From the NCBI GenBank assembly GCA_005878635.1, contig VBLS01000068.1, positions 1 through 10,076 of the forward strand: a DNA stretch of 10,076 nt, written 5' to 3'. This document shows, one piece after another, positions 6,137 to 10,076 of the stretch (its first letter is position 1; each line of letters starts with the position of its first letter). A program made the translations under genes and the position numbers. The notes under the pieces are model-generated. The model saw only the letters and a list, made by a program, of their open reading frames with translations, was not told the DNA's origin and did no database searches. The stretch comes from Methanobacteriota archaeon. Its GTDB lineage: Archaea > Thermoplasmatota > Thermoplasmata > RBG-16-68-12.

Positions 6137-7006
6137 TCAGACGGGAATGCGGAGGATCGCGTCGGCCATCGCACCGAAGAGCAGCAAGGCCAGGTAGATG
6201 CCGGAGAATTTGTAGCCCGCCCACGCCGTTTCGTCGCTCGGCGACGCGAGGAACTTCGCGGTGAAGCCGAGGAGGATGGCACCCGAGAACAGCGCGACGC
6301 CGAGGTAGAGGGCGTCGAAGGCGGCCGTGAACACGAAGGCAATGCTCGCGACGGCGACGACCGCCGAGGAGAGGGCGATGGCCCATGCCGACGTCCGTTC
6401 GTCCGAGACCGCGGGGAGCATCGGCAGGCCCGCCCGCCGATAGTCCTCGCGGCTGCGGTAGGCGAGGGCCCAGAAGTGCCCGGGGGTCCAGAGGAACACG
6501 AGCAAGGCGATCAAGATGGCCGGGAGGCTGATCGCGTTCGTCGCGGCGGCGGAACCCGCGAGGGCCGGACAGGAACCGGCGAGGCCTCCGATGACGATGT
6601 TGCTCATATGCGCCCGCTTCAGGCCCACCGTGTAGACGCCGATGTAGATCGCAAAGCCGAGGCCGATCATGGCCGCGGTCAGCAAGTTGATCCCGACGGC
6701 CGCCACGACGAGCCCGACGGCGACGAGGCCGAGCCCGAATTCGAGGGCATGGGCCGGCGGCTCAATCCGACGTTCAGGGAGCGGGCGGGTCCGCGTCCGG
6801 TGCATCACCGAATCGAGGTCCCGGTCCAGGTAATGGTTCGTCGCACTCGCGCCCGCGGCCCCGAGGAATCCAGCGAACATCAGGAGGCCGAATCGGACCG
6901 GGTCGACGTGGGCCCCCGACGTGGCGATGTAGCCCGCCGCGGCCACGAGCAGCAGGAGCGAGTCGATGCGGAGCTTCATCAATTGGACGTAGTCCGAGAT
7001 TGGCAC
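6137..7006 (-). CDS. ctaB: Protoheme IX farnesyltransferase (heme O synthase)
   Basis: This 289-residue integral membrane prenyltransferase of the UbiA superfamily adds a farnesyl-derived group to haem b, making haem O for haem-copper terminal oxidases. The prenyl-diphosphate motif is N57-HYL-D61-RDL-D65, followed by the family signature HRTRTRPLP (69-77). The second conserved block is YTVGLKRAHMSNIVIGG (125-141), and WTPGHFWALAYRSREDYRRAG (173-193) completes the active-site loops. About eight or nine hydrophobic segments fill the rest. The GTG at 7004-7006 places MPISDYVQLMKLRI at the N-terminus, where family members normally begin. It lies 6 nt after the endonuclease III stop and lacks a Shine-Dalgarno, but a TATA-like element within the end of that gene may drive it. 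The gene implies a haem O/A-using oxidase elsewhere in the genome. No oxidase subunit is seen here. Confidence 0.96.
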   Translation of the reverse strand: MPISDYVQLMKLRIDSLLLLVAAAGYIATSGAHVDPVRFGLLMFAGFLGAAGASATNHYLDRDLDSVMHRTRTRPLPERRIEPPAHALEFGLGLVAVGLVVAAVGINLLTAAMIGLGFAIYIGVYTVGLKRAHMSNIVIGGLAGSCPALAGSAAATNAISLPAILIALLVFLWTPGHFWALAYRSREDYRRAGLPMLPAVSDERTSAWAIALSSAVVAVASIAFVFTAAFDALYLGVALFSGAILLGFTAKFLASPSDETAWAGYKFSGIYLALLLFGAMADAILRIPV

Positions 7007-7012
7007 GAGAAC

Positions 7013-7750
7013 TCAGCGCGCGCTAAGAGAACGAGCGTTCTTAACCTTTGTTGACGAACCGCGTTCGTGCGTGACGGCTCGGTCTTCGCGCGCCCGCTTG
7101 CGGAGGTACCAGTCGCAGTCCCGCCGGACCGGACAGTCGGAGCACCGCGGGTTCCGAGCCTTGCAAAGGGTACGACCATGGGAGATGATCGCGAGATGCC
7201 ACGCCTTCCGTTTTTCCGGAGGGGTCCACTGCTCGAGGGCGGCTCGGATTGATTCGTAGTCCTTGCGCCGAGTAAGACGCCACCGGCCGGCGATGCGGGC
7301 GATGTGCGTGTCGACGGGGAAGGTTGGATGCCCCCCGCTCATCGCGAGGACGACGTCCGCGGTTTTCGGGCCAACGCCGGGAAGGGACATCAGCTCCTCC
7401 CTGGCCCGGTCCGTCGGAAAGGCGAGGATCGTGTGGAGGCGGCCGGCCCACCGGTCGCGGACCGCGATCGCGATGGCGCGGATCCGCGGGGCCTTCTGGC
7501 GGGCGAGGCCGGCATGCCAAATCGCCCGGGCGATGTCCCCCTCCGAGACGGCCGCGAGGCGGTCGGCTGTGACCTGGCCGACCCGGGCGCGCAACGCCTC
7601 GAACCCGCGCCGTTCGTTCGCGACGGTCGTACTTTGCGAGAGCACGGTCGAGATCAGGACCTCAAAGGGCGTCATCGTTCGCGCCCAATCTTGGATCGGA
7701 TAACGAGCCTCGAGGACGCGCATCGTTCGAAGGAAGGCGCGTCGGTCCAC
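7013..7750 (-). CDS. nth: Endonuclease III (Nth-type DNA glycosylase/AP lyase)
   Basis: This 245-residue base-excision repair enzyme removes oxidised pyrimidines and cuts at the abasic site. The helix-hairpin-helix LPGVGPKTADVVL (123-135) carries the catalytic Lys129, and VDTHI (146-150) carries the catalytic Asp147. The [4Fe-4S] loop is intact as C196-x6-C203-x2-C206-x5-C212. The N-terminal helix reads VLSQSTTV (36-43) instead of the bacterial LSAQ-type sequence, an archaeal-like variant. After the cluster there is a tail of about 33 basic, low-complexity residues whose coding sequence overlaps a possible promoter for the next gene. The start is GTG 7750, with a GGAG shortly before it. It follows proline dehydrogenase after 34 nt, and farnesyltransferase begins 6 nt after its stop. 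The neighbours are metabolically unrelated, so the grouping may reflect compaction only. Confidence 0.95.
   Translation of the reverse strand: MDRRAFLRTMRVLEARYPIQDWARTMTPFEVLISTVLSQSTTVANERRGFEALRARVGQVTADRLAAVSEGDIARAIWHAGLARQKAPRIRAIAIAVRDRWAGRLHTILAFPTDRAREELMSLPGVGPKTADVVLAMSGGHPTFPVDTHIARIAGRWRLTRRKDYESIRAALEQWTPPEKRKAWHLAIISHGRTLCKARNPRCSDCPVRRDCDWYLRKRAREDRAVTHERGSSTKVKNARSLSAR
7038..7045 (-). promoter_or_regulatory. Candidate internal TATA box for the farnesyltransferase gene
   Basis: The minus strand reads GTTAAGAA in AAAGGTTAAGAACG, inside the non-conserved tail of the endonuclease III gene. It is about 36 nt before the GTG at 7006, which would leave a leader of roughly 11 nt. It resembles the TTTAAGAATCG element before citrate synthase. 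No Shine-Dalgarno precedes ctaB, which would fit a very short leader. Confidence 0.35.
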
Positions 7751-7774
7751 GGGCTCCGAACGGCCGCGGACGGG

Positions 7775-7779
7775 AAAAA
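7775..7779 (-). terminator. T-tract after proline dehydrogenase (possible weak terminator)
   Basis: On the minus strand a run of five T follows the proline dehydrogenase TGA (7785-7787) by a few bases, in an otherwise GC-rich gap. Archaeal RNA polymerase can stop at T-tracts without a hairpin, but five T are few, and the next gene on the strand begins 25 nt later. It may only reduce read-through. Confidence 0.2.
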
Positions 7780-7784
7780 GGTGC

Positions 7785-8624
7785 TCAGCTTTCGACGAAG
7801 GACCGGACCATCGTGACGATGTTCTTCGGCCGCTCCCGCAGGCGGCGACTGAAGTACGGAAGCCAATTCGGCCCGTAGGGGATGTATTCCGAGACCCGAT
7901 GGCCTTGGCCGACGAGCTCCCGCTTCAGCGGGTCCCGGACGCCCTGCAGCATCGCGAATTCGAACGACGTCGAATGTTCTCGGGAAAGTTCGAGAGCACG
8001 ATCAATCATCCGGCCGTCGTGGCTGCCGACCGCGAAGTCTCGGGTCCTCTGGAAGAGGGTCTCGAGGTGAGCGAGGTAGGCGTGGTCGATTTCTTGCCGG
8101 CTCGGATATGCGATGTCCGCGGGCTCCTTGTAGGCTCCTTTGACCAATCGGATGCGCGCCCGGCTCGCGATCAGGCGGTCCAAGTCTTCCCCCGTGCGTC
8201 TGAGATTCGCCTGGAGGCAGACGCCGATGCGATCGTATCGTTCCAGGAGCCGCTCGCCGATCCAGAGGGTATCGTCCGTGGTGTGGGCATTCTCCATGTC
8301 CAGCCACAGGACGCGCCCGTCCGCCTTCGTCGCGTCCAGGACCGGGAGCATTTGCGACAGCGCGTAGGCCCGGTCGATGAGCACGCCGAATTGGGTCGGC
8401 TTGAGGCTGACCGTGCCGCGGATGCCCTGGGACCGCATCGCATCCAGGAGGCCCAGGTATTCCCGGGTCGTCGCCTCGACCGGGCCTTTCTCGCGGTAGT
8501 GCTCCCCCAGATGGTTGACGAGGGCGTCCATGCCGCGGGCGTTCGCGTCCCTCGCCACCCGGAGGGCGTCTTCCATTCTCTCTCCCGCGACCCACTGACC
8601 GGCGAATCGCAAGAGGAGAGCCAT
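7785..8624 (-). CDS. putA: Proline dehydrogenase (monofunctional, FAD-dependent)
   Basis: The enzyme oxidises L-proline to pyrroline-5-carboxylate and passes electrons through FAD to the quinone pool. From the ATG at 8624 the protein has 279 residues, close to the stand-alone bacterial PutB/archaeal enzymes; there is no pyrroline-5-carboxylate dehydrogenase domain. Barrel motifs appear in order: SLKPTQ (73-78), DMEN (109-112), QANLRRT (138-144), RLVKGAYKEP (159-168), GSHD (200-203), FEFAMLQGVRD (221-231) and the C-terminal YIPYGPNWLPYFSRRLRERP (247-266). R260 and R261 of the last motif correspond to the pair that holds the proline carboxylate. A TTG at 8654 would add ten Gly/Arg-rich residues. 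I prefer 8624 because the family begins there and because a TATA-like TCTATTTGA lies about 30 nt upstream, as expected for a nearly leaderless message. It follows the zinc-ribbon gene on the same strand. Confidence 0.93.
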   Translation of the reverse strand: MALLLRFAGQWVAGERMEDALRVARDANARGMDALVNHLGEHYREKGPVEATTREYLGLLDAMRSQGIRGTVSLKPTQFGVLIDRAYALSQMLPVLDATKADGRVLWLDMENAHTTDDTLWIGERLLERYDRIGVCLQANLRRTGEDLDRLIASRARIRLVKGAYKEPADIAYPSRQEIDHAYLAHLETLFQRTRDFAVGSHDGRMIDRALELSREHSTSFEFAMLQGVRDPLKRELVGQGHRVSEYIPYGPNWLPYFSRRLRERPKNIVTMVRSFVES

Positions 8625-8650
8625 CGAGTCGCGCGAACCCCGCCGCCCGC

Positions 8651-8659
8651 TCAAATAGA
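8651..8659 (-). promoter_or_regulatory. Possible TATA element before proline dehydrogenase
   Basis: The minus strand reads TCTATTTGA in the gap after the zinc-ribbon gene, about 31 nt before ATG 8624. If used, transcription would begin within a few bases of the start codon, and no Shine-Dalgarno would be needed; none is seen. The element is short, and the TTG at 8654 lies within it, so it would be incompatible with that longer start. Confidence 0.3.
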
Positions 8660-8682
8660 TTCCGAAAAGGCCGCGCCTTCGG

Positions 8683-9180
8683 TCAAATCGGCTTGTTGCA
8701 GGACATGCAGAACTTGACGAACTCCGGGTTCAAGCGCCCGCAGTTCTGGCATCGGACGCGGATCTCGGACGTCCGCACCGCCTCGCGGTCCCGGGCCGTG
8801 TTGCCCACGCTCCCCGTGACGGCACCGACGAGGAGGAAGATCCACCAGAGTCGCATGAGCCATCCTCCGACTCCCGCGAGGACCCCGCCAATCACGAAGA
8901 GGATGACCGCTCCCATCATCGTGCTGAAGATCCCCAGGACGCCACCGCCTCCGAGGGCCGCCCCGATCGTCCCCGTGATGAATCCGAACGCCGCGTAGAT
9001 GATAATCACGATGCCGATAATCGTGAACAGCGCGCCGACGAGGAGGACCGTCACGGCCCCCCATCCGAACGGGAGCGAGGGCGGACTTCGTTGAACGCGA
9101 CTCATCGAATAGGCGGCGGGTATCGCCATGCGATTCGATCCGGAATCTCTCGCTCGAGACCGCCACCGCCGTCCGTCCAT
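8683..9180 (-). CDS. Membrane protein with C-terminal zinc ribbon, unknown function
   Basis: From ATG 9180 this would be 165 residues. The N-terminal 30 residues are basic and low in complexity. Three or four hydrophobic segments follow (about 41-66, 73-108 with a Gly-rich break, and 110-125). A short cytosolic-looking tail ends in a zinc ribbon: C144-x2-C147-x10-C158-x2-C161. Such 'zinc-ribbon plus membrane' proteins are common in archaea and mostly uncharacterised, so I assign no function. The start is uncertain. Met codons at 9129 and 9105 would remove the basic stretch. A TATA-like element at 9186-9196 is too close to 9180 to serve it but would suit either later start. It is the first gene of the minus-strand cluster and diverges from the metalloprotease-like gene across a 128-bp region containing a palindrome. 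Confidence 0.75.
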   Translation of the reverse strand: MDGRRWRSRARDSGSNRMAIPAAYSMSRVQRSPPSLPFGWGAVTVLLVGALFTIIGIVIIIYAAFGFITGTIGAALGGGGVLGIFSTMMGAVILFVIGGVLAGVGGWLMRLWWIFLLVGAVTGSVGNTARDREAVRTSEIRVRCQNCGRLNPEFVKFCMSCNKPI

Positions 9181-9185
9181 CCCCG

Positions 9186-9196
9186 CATAAATCTTT
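9186..9196 (-). promoter_or_regulatory. Candidate TATA box before the zinc-ribbon gene
   Basis: The minus strand reads AAAGATTTATG, an AT-rich patch directly before ATG 9180. Archaeal spacing would put the transcript start near 9165, inside the longest open frame. This supports a start at 9129 or 9105 unless the promoter is the palindrome further upstream at 9250-9261. Confidence 0.4.
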
Positions 9197-9249
9197 CATC
9201 GGCGTTCCCACGCCTGGTACTCAGCGTTACGGCCTGATCGAGGATGGAA

Positions 9250-9261
9250 TTCAAATTTGAA
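9250..9261. promoter_or_regulatory. Perfect 12-bp palindrome in a divergent promoter region
   Basis: TTCAAATTTGAA is a perfect palindrome near the middle of the 9181-9308 gap between two divergent genes. It is AT-rich in GC-rich surroundings and could act as a TATA element on either strand or bind a dimeric regulator of both genes. Its core TCAA-nn-TTGA also appears at 354-363, before the pterin dehydratase gene. Confidence 0.4.
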
Positions 9262-9276
9262 CGCGTCGGGCAATCC

Positions 9277-9284
9277 CTTAAGTG
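9277..9284 (+). promoter_or_regulatory. Possible TATA element before the metalloprotease-like gene
   Basis: CTTAAGTG is centred about 28 nt before ATG 9309, the distance expected for a leaderless archaeal message. No Shine-Dalgarno is correctly placed before that ATG. The alternative in-frame GTG at 9282 lies inside this element and would instead depend on the palindrome about 27 nt further up. Confidence 0.3.
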
Positions 9285-9308
9285 GGACCGAGGCGCTTAG
9301 AATCGTCG

Positions 9309-9780
9309 ATGGACTTCTCGCGAAAACTCGACCAAGCCCAGAATCTTTCCGATCTCTTCGAGCTCGTGAAGCGAGCGGTCGAGGCGGTCCTCGGACGGAC
9401 CCGCGCGGGCCTGATGCTCGCCCTCGCCGATCTCGGCAATCACCCTCAAGGGTTCCTCGGGGCCTTCTATCCCGTCGCGAGCAACGTGATCGTGATGAAC
9501 AAGGTGCCCCTCCTGAGGATCCAGGAGACGAACCCGAACCTCTACAAGCCCTACGCGTTCTACGTCCTCCTGCACGAATACCTCCATTCTCTGCCGCGAG
9601 CAATCCCACCGAATCCTGGAGACGTTGTTCGGCGTGGACGCCCTCGTCACCCAGATTTCGGGCGACACGACGCGGTTCTTCCCGAACCTCGTATTCCCCG
9701 ATGCGGCCTGGCAGCCCTCGGAGTTGAGCCTCGAGTTCGTGCGCGGCTTCGACCGCGGTTCCGCGTCGTACATCGCGTGA
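9309..9780 (+). pseudogene. Small HExxH metalloprotease-like protein, frameshifted
   Basis: The first part, from ATG 9309, reads 95 residues in one frame: an amphipathic helical N-terminus, then LGNHPQGFLGAFYPV (42-56), IVMNKVPLLRI (61-71) and YVLLHEYLHSL (85-95), a zinc-type H89-E-Y-L-H93 motif. Past this point the frame turns into Arg/Pro-rich sequence typical of a wrong frame and ends at 9816-9818. The protein resumes in the next frame from TGC 9592: CREQSHRILETLFG, then FFPNLVFPDAAWQPSEL and FVRGFDRGSASYIA, ending at TGA 9778-9780. One extra base, or a deletion of length 3n+2, around 9588-9597 would explain it. Removing one C gives a 156-residue protein. The break falls directly after HExxH, where a third zinc ligand might be expected. 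It could be a sequencing error, a true pseudogene or, less likely, programmed frameshifting. The family name is unknown to me and the substrate cannot be inferred. Confidence 0.7.
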
Positions 9781-9813
9781 CGGACTTCATCCGCGAACTC
9801 GGGCCGAGAAACT

Positions 9814-9820
9814 TCTAATA
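9814..9820 (+). promoter_or_regulatory. Possible TATA element before the aquaporin gene
   Basis: TCTAATA, preceded by a purine-rich GAGAAAC, sits 35-40 nt before ATG 9855. It would start a transcript near 9843, leaving a leader of about 12 nt that still contains the GGAGG. It lies past the restored stop (9780) of the upstream gene and so is truly intergenic. Confidence 0.35.
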
Positions 9821-9843
9821 CGCCTCGCCGGTTCGCCGCGCGC

Positions 9844-9848
9844 GGAGG
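9844..9848 (+). promoter_or_regulatory. Shine-Dalgarno of the aquaporin gene
   Basis: GGAGG lies six bases before ATG 9855, a textbook spacing that fixes the start. Bases 9845-9851 (GAGGCGT) can pair perfectly with ACGCCTC at 9820-9826, so this site could be hidden in longer transcripts. Confidence 0.6.
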
Positions 9849-9854
9849 CGTGAG

Positions 9855-10076
9855 ATGGCGATCACAGCCGGGAGGAAGGCCATCGCGGAATTCGTCGGGG
9901 CCTTCACTTTGATTTTCATCGGCGCCGGCGCCATCCTTTCCCCGGGGGGAGGCGATCTCCTCCTCGTCGCCTTCGCTCACGGCCTTGCGATTGCGGTGAT
10001 GGTCTCAGCCCTCGCACGGATTTCGGGCGGTCACTTCAACCCCGCCGTGACCCTCGGCGCGCTCGTGGGACGGCAG
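9855..10076 (+). CDS. Aquaporin / glycerol facilitator (MIP family), 5' part
   Basis: The frame runs from ATG 9855 to the window edge without a stop (74 codons), so only the first third of a channel of roughly 220-250 residues is present. The N-terminus AEFVGAFTLIFIGAGAI (10-26) is the first membrane helix of MIP channels, with the conserved AEF-x-G-T/A-F pattern. The second helix LLLVAFAHGLAIAVMVSAL leads into SGGHFNPAVTLGALV (57-71), which carries the first NPA pore motif and the preceding G-G-H-x-N signature. These channels move water and small neutral solutes such as glycerol across the cytoplasmic membrane. Water and glycerol selectivity depend on residues beyond the window. A strong GGAGG precedes the start. 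The gene follows the broken metalloprotease-like gene by 74 nt and probably has its own promoter. Confidence 0.95.
   Translation, partial: MAITAGRKAIAEFVGAFTLIFIGAGAILSPGGGDLLLVAFAHGLAIAVMVSALARISGGHFNPAVTLGALVGRQ

Noticed and set aside
3624..6197. An 857-codon open frame on the plus strand, opposite isocitrate dehydrogenase and citrate synthase.
   Set aside because: It is fully antisense to two firmly identified enzymes. Its translation is dominated by Arg, Asp, Glu, Gly and Val with no domain pattern, as expected for the complement of GC-rich genes.
9247..9252. GAATTC beside the 12-bp palindrome.
   Set aside because: A six-base palindrome is expected by chance in 10 kb and adds nothing to the regulatory argument.
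9592..9818. The C-terminal continuation of the first metalloprotease frame up to the TAA at 9816-9818.
   Set aside because: After HExxH the residues become Arg/Pro/Gly-rich and lose any pattern, while the neighbouring frame gives a sensible protein ending at 9780.
9297..9980. A 227-codon minus-strand frame over the metalloprotease-like and aquaporin genes.
   Set aside because: It is antisense to clear motifs (HExxH, NPA) and its composition is that of a shadow frame.
1..10076. A mobile element, prophage, toxin-antitoxin pair, CRISPR array or defence island.
   Set aside because: No transposase, integrase, direct-repeat array, tRNA-associated repeat or recognised defence domain is visible; gene content is housekeeping and respiratory.

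Overview
The window is a gene-dense, GC-rich stretch that looks archaeal, most likely a mesophilic, aerobic or facultatively respiring member of the Thermoplasmatota, although no marker gene fixes the phylum. The pointers are short AT-rich islands resembling archaeal TATA boxes placed about 25-40 nt before several start codons, many GTG starts, a small citrate synthase of the length and N-terminus of the Thermoplasma enzyme, and a run of central-metabolism genes packed with almost no spacing. I see no rRNA, tRNA, CRISPR array, insertion sequence or prophage gene. The longest stretch without a gene is about 130 bases.

Layout. Plus strand: the 3' end of an arrestin-like (Spo0M-type) protein (1-309) and a pterin-4a-carbinolamine dehydratase (418-702). 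The latter converges on a minus-strand DoxX-family membrane protein (699-1097), and the two stop codons share the four bases CTAG. A minus-strand cluster read from about 6032 down to 699 then carries citrate synthase, NADP-type isocitrate dehydrogenase, an unrecognised 141-residue protein translationally coupled to it, a 661-residue membrane-anchored iron-sulfur oxidoreductase (HdrD-like, FadF/EtfD/EMO type) and DoxX. A second minus-strand cluster from about 9180 down to 6137 carries a zinc-ribbon membrane protein, proline dehydrogenase, endonuclease III and protoheme IX farnesyltransferase. A divergent intergenic region (9181-9308) containing a perfect 12-bp palindrome separates this from two plus-strand genes: a small HExxH metalloprotease-like gene broken by a frameshift near its active site, and the first 74 codons of an aquaporin/glycerol-facilitator (MIP) channel that runs off the window.

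How the genes fit together. Citrate synthase and isocitrate dehydrogenase are consecutive steps of the oxidative TCA branch. The HdrD-like protein probably passes electrons from electron-transfer flavoprotein to the quinone pool, proline dehydrogenase also yields electrons that can enter that pool, and the farnesyltransferase makes heme O for a terminal haem-copper oxidase. The window therefore reads as an acetyl-CoA/amino-acid oxidising, quinone-based respiratory metabolism. This reading is inference: no oxidase, ETF or acyl-CoA dehydrogenase gene is present here.

The points most worth a second look are the frameshifted metalloprotease, the uncharacterised protein inserted between isocitrate dehydrogenase and the iron-sulfur oxidoreductase, perfect hairpins covering the ribosome-binding sites of two plus-strand genes, and palindromes at candidate promoters. 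I found no convincing new defence or mobile system.
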